A stretch of 64,000 nt of DNA. It comes from Gulosibacter hominis. Its GTDB lineage: Bacteria; Actinomycetota; Actinomycetes; Actinomycetales; Microbacteriaceae. This document shows positions 1 to 8,069 of this stretch, piece by piece; position 1 is the stretch's first letter; each line of letters begins with the position of its first letter. The notes under the pieces are model-generated. The model saw only the letters and a program-made list of their open reading frames with translations. It had not been told where the DNA came from and made no database searches. Location: positions 372,001 through 436,000 of the forward strand of contig NZ_CAJGWQ010000001.1 in assembly GCF_904842695.1 (NCBI RefSeq). Direction: 5' to 3'. The position numbers were made by a program, and so were the translations under genes.

Positions 1-1238
1 GAATTGGTGGATGAACGCACCAGCGAGTAACGCGCCGCGTCAACACCCACCGCATCCACCAGGTCGTCGAGGGTGACGATCGTGCCGGCGCGCTTCGACA
101 TCCGCACCGGTTCGCCGTCACGCACCAGGTTCACCATCTGGCCGATGAGAATCTGCATGTTGACATTGGGGGTGTCGCCAAATGCCTGGGCCATGGCCAT
201 CATGCGGCCGACATAGCCGTGGTGGTCGGCTCCGAGCATGTAGATACATTCGTCAAAGCCGCGATCGCGCTTGTTGAGGTAGTAGCCAATATCACCGGCA
301 AAATAGGTAGGTTCGCCGTTGGAGCGCACCACCACGCGGTCTTTATCGTCACCAAAATCGGTGGAGCGCAGCCACACCGCGCCCTCCTGCTCGAAGATGT
401 TGCCGAGCTCGCGCAGTTTGGCGACGGCACGGTCGACCGAGCCGTCTTCGTGCACCGAGTCTTCGTGGAAAAACACGTCGAATTCGACTCGGAACTCGTG
501 CAGCTTCTGTTTGATTTCGTCAAACATGAGCGCCACGCCGTGCTCGCGGAAAACTTCCTGTTCGGCGTCGCGGTCGGCAGCTGCTGCCAGCTCGTCGGCG
601 TGTTCAGCTGCAACCTGCGCGGCGATTTCAGCAATGTAGGCGCCGCCGTAACCGTCTTCGGGGGTCGGCTCGCCGTGGTGTGCGGCCAGCAGCGACTTGG
701 CAAAGCGGTCGATCTGGGCACCGTGGTCGTTGAAATAGTATTCGCGGGTCACATCCGCACCGGCCGCGATCATCACGCGAGCCAGCGAGTCGCCCACTGC
801 TGCCCAGCGGGCACCACCGAGGTGGATGGGGCCGGTTGGGTTGGCTGAGACAAACTCGAGGTTGATCTTGTGCCCGGCAAGGCCGCTGCTGGTGCCATAG
901 CCCGCACCGGCCTCGACAATTTGCGCCGCAAGCGCACCGGCGGCAGCCTCATCAAGGGTGATGTTAATAAAACCGGGGCCGGCCACAGCCACTGATTTCA
1001 CTGCCGGATTTGATTCGAGCGCCGCGGCGATTTCTTGCGCAAATTCGCGCGGATTCGATCCGACTCGCTTCGCGAACCGCATGGCGATGTTCGAGGCCCA
1101 GTCACCGTGTTCACGGTTGCGGGGGCGTTCAAGTTTGAGGTCGTCAGCGGTGAGTTCGAGTTCGCGGCCGGCTTCGCGGCGGTCGAGCGCGGTGCGCGCG
1201 GCTGCGGCGAGGGCTTCGCTCAGGGTCAGATCGGTCAT
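1..1238 (-). CDS. argS: Arginyl-tRNA synthetase, partial (C-terminus beyond window edge)
   Basis: Class I synthetase that charges tRNA-Arg in the cytoplasm. About 412 of the usual ~550 residues are present. The N-terminal Add-1-like domain is followed by the class I signature as [12 protein letters not shown] near residue 135, and near the left edge by the KMSKS-equivalent RMSKRAG (roughly positions 75-100). The ATG at 1238 is preceded by TACGAT eight nt upstream, so the message is probably leaderless. Upstream on the other strand lies tRNA-Arg(CCG), the enzyme's own substrate, only 56 bp away. Family assignment is secure; only the 3' end is missing. Confidence 0.96.
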   Translation of the reverse strand, partial: MTDLTLSEALAAAARTALDRREAGRELELTADDLKLERPRNREHGDWASNIAMRFAKRVGSNPREFAQEIAAALESNPAVKSVAVAGPGFINITLDEAAAGALAAQIVEAGAGYGTSSGLAGHKINLEFVSANPTGPIHLGGARWAAVGDSLARVMIAAGADVTREYYFNDHGAQIDRFAKSLLAAHHGEPTPEDGYGGAYIAEIAAQVAAEHADELAAAADRDAEQEVFREHGVALMFDEIKQKLHEFRVEFDVFFHEDSVHEDGSVDRAVAKLRELGNIFEQEGAVWLRSTDFGDDKDRVVVRSNGEPTYFAGDIGYYLNKRDRGFDECIYMLGADHHGYVGRMMAMAQAFGDTPNVNMQILIGQMVNLVRDGEPVRMSKRAGTIVTLDDLVDAVGVDAARYSLVRSSTN

Positions 1239-1294
1239 GGTTATCTATCGTAGGCCCGACTCGTGACACTTGCTGGTATGCTTACCCCTTGTCC

Positions 1295-1370
1295 GCCTCC
1301 GTAGCTCAGTGGATAGAGCGCCGGTTTCCGGTACCGTAGGTCGCAGGTTCGACTCCTGTCGGGGGCACCA
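1295..1370 (+). tRNA. tRNA-Arg (anticodon CCG)
   Basis: Full cloverleaf: acceptor arm GCCTCCG pairs with CGGGGGC, D-arm GCTC/GAGC, anticodon loop TTCCGGT giving anticodon CCG (reads CGG), T-arm GCAGG-TTCGACT-CCTGT. The outermost anticodon-stem pair is a C-T mismatch. The 3' CCA is encoded at 1368-1370. It is transcribed away from argS and followed at once by a strong terminator. Confidence 0.95.
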
Positions 1371-1377
1371 ACAGTTT

Positions 1378-1419
1378 GGGCTCGAGTCATCACTCCGATG
1401 ACCCGAGCCCACGCTTTTT
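1378..1419 (+). terminator. Rho-independent terminator of tRNA-Arg
   Basis: Stem of about 14 bp (GGGCTCG.GTCATC pairing with GATGAC.CGAGCCC, one bulged base per side), loop ACTCC, then T5 at 1415-1419. The other strand has no T-run, so it acts on the tRNA transcript. Confidence 0.9.
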
Positions 1420-1442
1420 GTACAGCCGCTTTGCGCAACCGC

Positions 1443-2165
1443 TTACGCGCGCAGTGCCACGAGTGCCCGCAGCAGTTTCGGTAGTTCATCCGCATCCGAA
1501 TTTGGTGCCTCGGGATGCCATTGCACGCCGAATTGCGGCAGCGTTTCGTGCTCGATCGCCTCGACCACACCGTCGTCGGCACGGCCAACCACCCGCAGCC
1601 CCTCACCTGGCTCGGCAACGGCCTGGTGGTGTGACGACTCGATGGCCGCAACCCGCGTGCCGAGTGCGCGCCCGGCCACTGAATCAGCATCGAGATCAAC
1701 CGGATGCGGCAAAAACTCATCCCAGCGCGGGCCCGGCGGAAAACGGTGGTCGCCCGAGTTGTCGAGGTGCTGGATGAGGGTGCCGCCATGCGCCACATTG
1801 AGCAGCTGTAGCCCCCGGCAAATACCAAAAACCGGTTTTGTGTCGTTCGCAGCCCGACCGATCAACGCAACCGTGCGTTCATCCGCCAGTGTCACGTGGT
1901 GACCGCACTCGGGATAATCAGCGGCGCCCCCATAGAGCGCAGGGTCAACATCATCACCGCCCATGATCACAATCACGTCAGCCGCGCGATATGCCGCGTC
2001 AATTGCTTCCTCGCTGACATCGGCAATTGGCAGCCGCTGCGGCTCGTATCCCATTTCGGATGCGCTCACCACCACTTGCTGGGTGAGCGTTTCGAGTGCC
2101 GCTGTGAACTTTTTATCGGGGCGGAGCATCGTCGCTTCCACCACCAAAACGTGAACCGGTTGCAT
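1443..2165 (-). CDS. Class I glutamine amidotransferase, gamma-glutamyl-GABA hydrolase-like (peptidase C26)
   Basis: 240 aa cytoplasmic hydrolase of the PuuD/C26 type, a family that cleaves gamma-glutamyl amides. The nucleophile Cys sits in FGICRGLQLLN, the oxyanion-region motif is IMGGDDVDP, and the His-x-Glu pair is in VQWHPEAP. The frame is open 32 codons further upstream, but the ATG at 2165 begins the conserved fold (MQPVHVLVVEA) and has TAGAAC seven nt before it, suggesting a leaderless start. No polyamine-pathway neighbours are present, so the substrate is unknown. Confidence 0.85.
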   Translation of the reverse strand: MQPVHVLVVEATMLRPDKKFTAALETLTQQVVVSASEMGYEPQRLPIADVSEEAIDAAYRAADVIVIMGGDDVDPALYGGAADYPECGHHVTLADERTVALIGRAANDTKPVFGICRGLQLLNVAHGGTLIQHLDNSGDHRFPPGPRWDEFLPHPVDLDADSVAGRALGTRVAAIESSHHQAVAEPGEGLRVVGRADDGVVEAIEHETLPQFGVQWHPEAPNSDADELPKLLRALVALRA

Positions 2166-2232
2166 GAGCACGGTTCTATCATGCCGCGTTCGGCGCCGCC
2201 AATCCGGCGTTTCAGCGGTGTCAGAAACGGCC

Positions 2233-2268
2233 GTGCGCCCCGGTAATTGGCCGGGGCGCACAGTTTTT
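2233..2268. terminator. GC-rich hairpin between two reverse-strand genes
   Basis: Perfect 11-bp stem GTGCGCCCCGG / CCGGGGCGCAC with a 7-nt loop. T5 follows on the plus strand (2264-2268); on the minus strand only a short GTTT follows. It lies just downstream of the DivIVA-domain gene and probably ends that transcript, although its T-run faces the other way. Confidence 0.55.
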
Positions 2269-2313
2269 AAGGTTGTAATGCGAACGGTTCAAGCAACCGA
2301 CGCGGGCGAATCA

Positions 2314-2598
2314 TCATTGATTCGCGTGATCCCGCTCGTACTGCGCAAATGCGGCAGCCAGTCGGTCCAAAAACTCATCGACTTCACGCAGGTCATAGCC
2401 CGCTTTGAATCGGGTTGATTCAAATTTCACATCCTCAACCTGTGATGCGGTTAGCGAGTGCGCCGCAGCTTCACCGGTCTCGTAGCGGTAAAGCGCTTCT
2501 GCGGCGCGGTCAAGGAAGTTGTCGACCTCGAACTGGTCGTAGCCGAAAACGTATTTGGTTGCACGGAACTGTTCGTTGATCACATCTTCACTTCGCAT
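2314..2598 (-). CDS. Small protein with two DivIVA-type repeats
   Basis: 94 aa. Two copies of the actinobacterial DivIVA N-terminal motif stand in tandem: FRATKYVFGYDQFEVDNFLD near residue 10 and FKAGYDLREVDEFLDRLA near residue 65. In DivIVA/Wag31 this motif begins the curvature-sensing N-domain, but the long coiled coil of true DivIVA is absent. The ATG at 2598 is preferred over an upstream in-frame start because AGGAG lies 7-8 nt before it. A role in polar growth or septum placement is inference from the motif. It is monocistronic. Confidence 0.8.
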   Translation of the reverse strand: MRSEDVINEQFRATKYVFGYDQFEVDNFLDRAAEALYRYETGEAAAHSLTASQVEDVKFESTRFKAGYDLREVDEFLDRLAAAFAQYERDHANQ

Positions 2599-2738
2599 GA
2601 GGTTGCTCCTGCTCTGAAATTGTGGACGAGAAATTCCGCCGACATCGTATCGAACATTTGGCTGGATGCCCGGATTTTGTTCCATGTCGGGGCCGGTAGG
2701 ATGCCAGCGCCACCCCGCATCCGATCCGAGGACCCGCC

Positions 2739-3125
2739 ATGCTGCGCCTGATTGCCCGAGCGCTCGAGCCCGTGTTCATCCACTCACCGCTCTCGCGTTT
2801 GGGCTGTGCCTTCGCAACGGTGGTCGGGCTACTGTGGGCCGCTCCCCTCTCAACCGGCGCGATCATCCGACACGGCGATCTCATCGTGTGCCAGGGACTG
2901 CCGAAGTGGGCGTTTCGCCGCGGTGGCGTCTGCGTCGGGCGCGTGTATATCACTCGCAACACGGTCTCGCCGGCGGTGCTTCGACACGAACTCGTGCACG
3001 TCGAGCAGTGGCGCAAATACGGGCTGCTCTTCCCGCTGCTCTACGCGCTTGCCGGGAGCGATCCGCTGCGCAATCGTTTTGAGATCGAAGCCGGGCTCGC
3101 TGACGGCGGCTATCTGCGCCGGTAG
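2739..3125 (+). CDS. Small membrane protein with an HELVHVEQW metalloprotease-like motif
   Basis: 128 aa. A hydrophobic N-terminal stretch (about residues 20-45) is followed by a conserved core with LRHELVHVEQWRKYG near residue 83, an HExxH zincin-type motif. A second hydrophobic patch (LLFPLLYALAG) and a possible distant Glu ligand (FEIEAGLADGGY) follow. Short actinobacterial proteins of this type are usually left as hypothetical. GAGGA lies 9 nt before the ATG. The gene converges with the amidase gene. Protease activity is not shown; a structural zinc role is equally possible. Confidence 0.65.
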   Translation: MLRLIARALEPVFIHSPLSRLGCAFATVVGLLWAAPLSTGAIIRHGDLIVCQGLPKWAFRRGGVCVGRVYITRNTVSPAVLRHELVHVEQWRKYGLLFPLLYALAGSDPLRNRFEIEAGLADGGYLRR

Positions 3126-3147
3126 CCGGCGTTACTGCGCGGTTTCG

Positions 3148-4647
3148 TTACAACATCGCGGCCGGTGGCACCCGCAGCTGCCACTGCAATTCGTTCTCGA
3201 GCTGCTGACCAAATTGCAGCAGCGTGCGTTCATCCCCCGGCCGGCCGATCGCCTGCACACCGAACGGCAGCTCGACCGCATCCCCGCCGCTGAGCACCGA
3301 CGCGCTCGCGGCCGCGCGACTGCTGTGCACCGGCAGGCTGATCGCCGGCAGCCCGCAGGCGTTGAGATATGACGTGAATGGCGTGTACTGGCACTGCTGC
3401 TCGAAGTTGCGTTCGCCGTCGCTCTGGTCGTACCAGCCCAGCGGCCGCGGTGCCATCGCCATCGCCGGGGTGAGCACGAGATCGTAGGGCGCATAGTCGG
3501 CAATGATTTGCTGTTCAAACCGAGCCAGTGCATCCAGTGCCCACACCAATTGCGCGGCGCTCACCTCTTGGCTGCGTTCATACAGCCAGCGGGTGAGCGG
3601 TTCGACCTGGCCGCTTTCGATGACTGCAGCTGGCACCTGGGATGCACCGGCCTGCCAGATCGTGCGGAACGCCGCGAAATACTCGGGGAATGGCCGCGGT
3701 TCAACCGGTTCGACGCGGTGTCCGAGCCGTTCGGCGAGCCGGATTGTTTGTTCGAGCGCGATCGCGGCTTCATCTTCGACTTCGATGCGGTAGTCGGTTG
3801 CCCACGGCGACCAGCTGTTAAACCCGATGCGCAGCGGTTTGATTGGCGCATCCAAGATGTCGAGGTAGGCGGCTTCGCCGCGTGGCGCGACGGTGGTGAA
3901 CGGATGCGGTGCGTGCCCGCGCATCCCGTCAAAAAGAAGCGCCGCATCCGCAACCGAACGCGCTATCGGCCCCGAAACGACCAGCCCGGCGAGCGACTCT
4001 TGACCGGCACCGGCCGGAACGCGTCCGCGCGATGGTTTCAGCCCCACAAGCCCGCAGGCTGCGGCCGGGATGCGCACCGAGCCGCCGCCGTCGCTGCCGG
4101 GAGCAAACGGCAGCATCCGGGCCGCAACCGCTACTGCCGCGCCGCCGCTGGAGCCGCCGGGGCCGAGGTCGGTTTGCCAGGGGTTGCGGGCCACCTTGGA
4201 TGCATCCGATTCGTCGTCAACGAACAGCTGGTTTTCGGTGTACGAGGGGAAACCGAATTCGGGGGTGTTGGTTTTTCCGAGTGACACTCCTCCGGCTGCA
4301 TCCATAGTTTCGACGAGTGGATGCGATGCGGTGGCAACATTTTGGCGGAGCGCTTGCGAGCCGAAGGTGGTGACCACTCCGGCGCGGTCGACCAGGTCTT
4401 TATCGGCATAGGGCAGGCCCCATAGCGGCAGTTCGTGGCTGCGGGTGGCGCCACGGTTTTGGTCGTCGTCGAGCGCTGCGGCGCGTTCGCGTGCGGTGTC
4501 GGCAGTGACTGTTGTGAACGCGCGGAGTTTCGGGTTGAGCGCTTCGATGCGCGCGAGGTAGTGATCGGTGAGTTCAAGGCAGCTGAGTTCGCCGCGAGCA
4601 ATCAGCTGGCGCTGCTCGGTTGCGGCGAGTTCGTGAAGTTCGCTCAT
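3148..4647 (-). CDS. Amidase signature family hydrolase
   Basis: 499 aa, full length for the family. It hydrolyses C-N amide bonds with a Ser-cisSer-Lys triad. Visible: Lys in YADKDLVDRAG near residue 82, the signature GPGGSSGGAAVAVAA near residue 165, and the nucleophile region SDGGGSVRIPAA near residue 190. It lacks the partners and conserved C-terminal features that would mark GatA, so it is a free-standing amidase of unknown substrate. TAGGGT lies six nt before the ATG, indicating a leaderless message. The coding region is packed with the hexamer GGATGC/GCATCC. Confidence 0.9.
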   Translation of the reverse strand: MSELHELAATEQRQLIARGELSCLELTDHYLARIEALNPKLRAFTTVTADTARERAAALDDDQNRGATRSHELPLWGLPYADKDLVDRAGVVTTFGSQALRQNVATASHPLVETMDAAGGVSLGKTNTPEFGFPSYTENQLFVDDESDASKVARNPWQTDLGPGGSSGGAAVAVAARMLPFAPGSDGGGSVRIPAAACGLVGLKPSRGRVPAGAGQESLAGLVVSGPIARSVADAALLFDGMRGHAPHPFTTVAPRGEAAYLDILDAPIKPLRIGFNSWSPWATDYRIEVEDEAAIALEQTIRLAERLGHRVEPVEPRPFPEYFAAFRTIWQAGASQVPAAVIESGQVEPLTRWLYERSQEVSAAQLVWALDALARFEQQIIADYAPYDLVLTPAMAMAPRPLGWYDQSDGERNFEQQCQYTPFTSYLNACGLPAISLPVHSSRAAASASVLSGGDAVELPFGVQAIGRPGDERTLLQFGQQLENELQWQLRVPPAAML

Positions 4648-4751
4648 GCCGCCACCCTATAAGCGCCGGATGCAAGCATCCTGCCCCCGCCGCATCCTGC
4701 CCTGCGCATCCAGCCCCTGCCGAGCCCGCCGCCACCGCCGCATCCTGCCCC

Positions 4752-4941
4752 TGCGGATTTTTGTTTCCTGACTGCATCCCCGAACAGAGATTTGTTTCCT
4801 GGCTGCATCCTGTTTCGGAGATTTGTTTCCTGGCTGCAAAAAGCGTGGTTTCCGGGCAAATGGCACCGAAAACTGCCGATTTGCAGCCAGGAAACAAAAA
4901 GCAGGAAACAAAAATCTGAGGCCAGGAAACAAAAATCTGCA
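4752..4941. repeat. Cluster of six inverted 16-20 bp repeats between ung and the amidase gene
   Basis: Three copies of TTTGTTTCCTGRCTGCA on the plus strand (about 4759-4775, 4791-4807, 4822-4837) face three reversed copies around GCAGCCAGGAAACAAA (4882-4898, 4901-4917, 4921-4941). The outermost arms, around ATTTTTGTTTCCTG and CAGGAAACAAAAAT, could fold the whole 190 bp into one long imperfect hairpin. The 374-bp gap 4648-5021 holds no convincing gene; its left part (4660-4811) is mostly C-rich DNA with repeated GCATCC. Confidence 0.85.
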
Positions 4942-5021
4942 GGGGCGCGAGCTGGGCAGGCAGGGGCCGGCAAAAAGCAGAGGCAGGCAGAGAAGGCGCA
5001 GGCAGGGCAAAAAGCGGGCGG

Positions 5022-5747
5022 CTAGGCGCGGGATGCGGGCGGCAGGGGCTGCGACGCGTCGACGCGCCAGTCGATGGGCAGCGCTCCTTGCTGAACCAGC
5101 AGCTCGTTGGCGCGCGAAAACGGCCGCGATCCGAAAAAGCCACGGGATGCAGACAGCGGGGATGGATGCACCGACTCGATCGCGGGCACATCCGGCATGA
5201 ATTGCCGGCAGCGTCGCGCATCATTGCCCCACAGAATCGCCACCAGCGGGCCGCCGCGCTCAGCAAGCGCCCGGATCGCGCACTCGGTCACCGCTTCCCA
5301 GCCTCGTCCCCGATGCGAAGCCGGCTTCCCCGGCTGCACCGTCAGCGAGCGGTTGAGCAGCATCACCCCCTGCTGCGCCCAGCGCGACAGATCCCCGTGT
5401 TCGCACGCGGGTATGCCGAGATCATCCTCAAGCTCGCGATAAATGTTTTGCAGCGAACGTGGCAGCGGCCGCACCTCGCGATCGACCGCAAAACTCAACC
5501 CGATCGCATGCCCCGGCGTGGGATACGGGTCTTGCCCCACGATGAGCACGCGAACACTCGCAAGCGGTTGCTGAAACGCCCGCAACACCCGATCGCCCGC
5601 TGGAAAATATCCCCGATTTGCAGCATTTTCGGCGCGCAAAAAGTCGCCCATTGCGGCAATATTTTGCGCCACTGGGGCTAGCGCCGCCACCCAATCGGAT
5701 GCAATCAGGCCGCGCTCAGCGAGTTCATCCAGCCGCATCCCGCTCAT
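5022..5747 (-). CDS. ung: Uracil-DNA glycosylase, family 1
   Basis: 241 aa. Removes uracil from DNA as the first step of base-excision repair. Family 1 hallmarks are present: water-activating loop [16 protein letters not shown] near residue 70, the Asn-containing strand [11 protein letters not shown] near residue 165, and the DNA-intercalating His loop [14 protein letters not shown] near residue 195. Its ATG overlaps the stop of the upstream S51-like gene by 4 bp (ATGA), so the two are probably translationally coupled. Confidence 0.96.
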   Translation of the reverse strand: MSGMRLDELAERGLIASDWVAALAPVAQNIAAMGDFLRAENAANRGYFPAGDRVLRAFQQPLASVRVLIVGQDPYPTPGHAIGLSFAVDREVRPLPRSLQNIYRELEDDLGIPACEHGDLSRWAQQGVMLLNRSLTVQPGKPASHRGRGWEAVTECAIRALAERGGPLVAILWGNDARRCRQFMPDVPAIESVHPSPLSASRGFFGSRPFSRANELLVQQGALPIDWRVDASQPLPPASRA

Positions 5748-6436
5748 GCAGATTCCGAAGCTCGCAGCGAGGTGAGCGTCACCCGTTCATCGATGACTTC
5801 GAACTGCCACACCGACCCGCTGCCGTATAGCGAAAGCTCCCCCGGTTTTGCCACGAGGGCCGTACCCGCGTCGATCGCCACCGCGCGATCGACGATGCCA
5901 GCTTCAACGGCTGCCGCAGCAAGCCCCACGCGGCCGGCACCAACCGCATCCGGGATCACCGTAATGTCGATCAGCCCGATCCCCTCGGCAAAATCAAGCT
6001 CCGCCGTTTCGAGGGCGGGAGCAACCGGCACCCCGCCGATTGCGTTTCCGCCAGCCCAGGCGATATCGCTCGCAATCGCCGCACCGGCATCGATACCGAA
6101 ATAGGCCGCACCCTCGTGCGCCAGGCGACGCAAATCCACGACGCGGTGTTCCAGTGCCGTCAGCAGCACGGCCGGGTTATCGCCCGACACCACGATCGTG
6201 TCGCAGGTGAGCAGTTCGCCGCCGTCAACGGGTTCCGCCGAGTTTGTCGCGTCGAGCGCGAGTTCGCAGCCGAGCGTGAACCGCGACTGCAGCCGCTCAC
6301 GCAACTCGGCGTGAGGAATACCGCCGGCGGTGATGAGCGCGAGTCGACTGTGACCGCCATCGGCCTCCCGCGTGAAGCGATCAATCAGGGGGTCAATTTC
6401 AGCGAGCGTGCCGCCGCCACAAACAAAAATTGTCAC
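5744..6436 (-). CDS. Peptidase S51 / type 1 amidotransferase-like protein, catalytic Ser replaced
   Basis: 230 aa with the fold of the PepE/cyanophycinase group: [12 protein letters not shown] at the N-terminus, SGDNPAVLL near residue 85, then a nucleophile-elbow-like segment [12 protein letters not shown] near residue 115. Active S51 enzymes carry Ser in a G-x-S-A-G elbow; here the position reads Asp, so serine-protease chemistry is unlikely. Starts with GTG; TAGGGT ends six nt before it (leaderless). First gene of a two-gene operon with ung. It may be a binding or scaffold protein, or an enzyme with altered chemistry. Confidence 0.75.
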   Translation of the reverse strand: MTIFVCGGGTLAEIDPLIDRFTREADGGHSRLALITAGGIPHAELRERLQSRFTLGCELALDATNSAEPVDGGELLTCDTIVVSGDNPAVLLTALEHRVVDLRRLAHEGAAYFGIDAGAAIASDIAWAGGNAIGGVPVAPALETAELDFAEGIGLIDITVIPDAVGAGRVGLAAAAVEAGIVDRAVAIDAGTALVAKPGELSLYGSGSVWQFEVIDERVTLTSLRASESA

Positions 6437-6467
6437 TCCACCACCCTAGTTTGCTGACTCCGACGGC

Positions 6468-6507
6468 AACAGGATGCGCGGCAAAACAACAGGATGCGCG
6501 GCAAAAC
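6468..6507. repeat. Two perfect 20-bp tandem repeats upstream of metY
   Basis: The unit AACAGGATGCGCGGCAAAAC occurs twice head to tail with no spacer. It sits in the 259-bp gap 6437-6695 between the divergent S51-like gene and metY, about 190 bp before the metY start. Direct repeats in this position could bind a regulator of methionine biosynthesis or be slippage. The rest of the gap holds no gene, and I cannot fit it to a known SAM riboswitch. Confidence 0.8.
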
Positions 6508-6695
6508 AGACAAAACAACTACAGGACCCGCAGCCAACCAATTCATTAACCGCCACTTTTCGACACTTTGTGACACACAACTCGCAAACGCGCATCCGCT
6601 CATCAACACTGGTGGCAACCCATCAGCTCCCCAGCAATGAATCGCTCGCGAGCCACTCAGCCCCCGCGGCAGCCAACTTGAAAGCGAGAAGGCCA

Positions 6696-7988
6696 ATGAC
6701 TCAACGTTTTGAAACTCTGCAGATCCACGCCGGCACCCAGGTGGATCCGACAACCAACTCGGTGGTGACGCCGATCTATCAGACCACTGCCTACCAGTTC
6801 AATGACGCCGACCACGCTGCCGGGGTGTTCGCGCTCACCGAACCGGGGAACATCTACACCCGCATCACGAACCCCACCACCGCTGTGCTTGAAGAGCGGG
6901 TTGCCGCACTCGAGGGCGGTACCGGTGCGCTTGCTGTCGCTTCGGGGCAGGCTGCCGAGCTGTTCGCCATCCTGAACATTGCTCGCGCCGGTGACCATAT
7001 CGTGTCGTCCACCACCATCTACGGCGGCACCTACAACCTGTTTAAGTACACGCTCGCCAAGCAGGGCATCGAGGTGACCTTCGTGCTCGACCAAAACAAT
7101 CCTGACGAGTGGCGCGCGGCAACTCGCCCGAACACCAAGGCCTACTACGCCGAATCGATCGGCAACCCCTCGGTGAACTATCTCGACATTGAACTCATTG
7201 CGAGCACGGCGCACGAGCAAGGGCTGCCACTGATCGTCGACAACACTGTGGCCACGCCCTACCTGATCCGCCCGTTTGAGCACGGTGCCGATATCGTGCT
7301 GCACTCGGCGACCAAGTACCTTGGCGGGCACGGCTCGGTGCTCGGCGGTGTACTCGTTGATGGCGGCAGCTTTAAGTGGTCGGAAAACGCCGAGCGTTTC
7401 CCCGAACTCACCGAGCCCGACCCGTCGTACCACGGCATTAGCTACACAGGTGCAGTGGGTGATGAGCTCGCCTACATCACCAAGGCTCGCACCCAGCTGC
7501 TGCGCGATATCGGTGCCTCCATCGCACCCGCGTCGGCATGGCAGATCATCCAGGGCATTGAAACGCTTTCGCTGCGCGTGGAACGTCACACGCAGAACGC
7601 GCAGGCGGTCGCCGAGTGGCTGAACGAGCACCCGCAGGTAATTGGCGTGAACTACGCAGGCCTGCCTGACAGCCCGTGGCACGAGCTCGCACTGAAATAT
7701 GCGCCGCTGGGCGCCGGGGCGCTGCTCTCGTTTGAGCTCGCCGGTGGCCGCGACGCTGGCCGTCGCCTGGTCGAGTCGACCAAGCTGTTCAAGCACGTGG
7801 TGAACATCGGGGATGTGCGTTCGATCATCACTCACCCGGCTTCGACCACGCACAGCCAGCTCACTCCCGAGCAGCAGCTCGAAAGCGGCATCGCGCCGGG
7901 ACTCGTGCGCCTGTCGATCGGTATCGAGCACGTGGACGACCTGATTGCCGACCTCGATCAGGCCATCAACATCGCCACTCAGGCGTAA
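6696..7988 (+). CDS. metY: O-acetyl-L-homoserine sulfhydrylase
   Basis: 430 aa PLP enzyme that makes L-homocysteine from O-acetylhomoserine and sulfide (direct sulfhydrylation). Cys/Met-metabolism family features: [11 protein letters not shown] near residue 23, ALASGQAA-type cofactor loop as AVASGQAAE near residue 85, and the Schiff-base Lys in [11 protein letters not shown] near residue 208. The frame is open to 6474, but the ATG at 6696 begins the conserved [13 protein letters not shown] and has GAGAAGG just upstream. metX follows 81 bp downstream and supplies the substrate. Confidence 0.95.
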   Translation: MTQRFETLQIHAGTQVDPTTNSVVTPIYQTTAYQFNDADHAAGVFALTEPGNIYTRITNPTTAVLEERVAALEGGTGALAVASGQAAELFAILNIARAGDHIVSSTTIYGGTYNLFKYTLAKQGIEVTFVLDQNNPDEWRAATRPNTKAYYAESIGNPSVNYLDIELIASTAHEQGLPLIVDNTVATPYLIRPFEHGADIVLHSATKYLGGHGSVLGGVLVDGGSFKWSENAERFPELTEPDPSYHGISYTGAVGDELAYITKARTQLLRDIGASIAPASAWQIIQGIETLSLRVERHTQNAQAVAEWLNEHPQVIGVNYAGLPDSPWHELALKYAPLGAGALLSFELAGGRDAGRRLVESTKLFKHVVNIGDVRSIITHPASTTHSQLTPEQQLESGIAPGLVRLSIGIEHVDDLIADLDQAINIATQA

Positions 7989-8010
7989 GCGCAACACCCG
8001 TGCGTTACCG

Positions 8011-8042
8011 GGGTGCCGGCCCGCAACGGGTCGGCACCCTTT
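8011..8042 (+). terminator. Terminator between metY and metX
   Basis: Stem GGGTGCCG.CCCG / CGGG.CGGCACCC with loop CAA, then TTT. With a separate -10 element before metX, it suggests the two methionine genes are transcribed independently or with partial read-through. Confidence 0.7.
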
Positions 8043-8069
8043 GGTATTTGAGGGGCTAGGCTGACTTAA

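Noticed and set aside
4752-4941. CRISPR array
   Set aside because: Repeats are in both orientations with uneven spacing and no cas genes nearby.
6540-6690. SAM riboswitch before metY
   Set aside because: A GGTGGCAACC string recalls the SAM-I core, but the paired helices around it cannot be drawn; a covariance-model search would decide.
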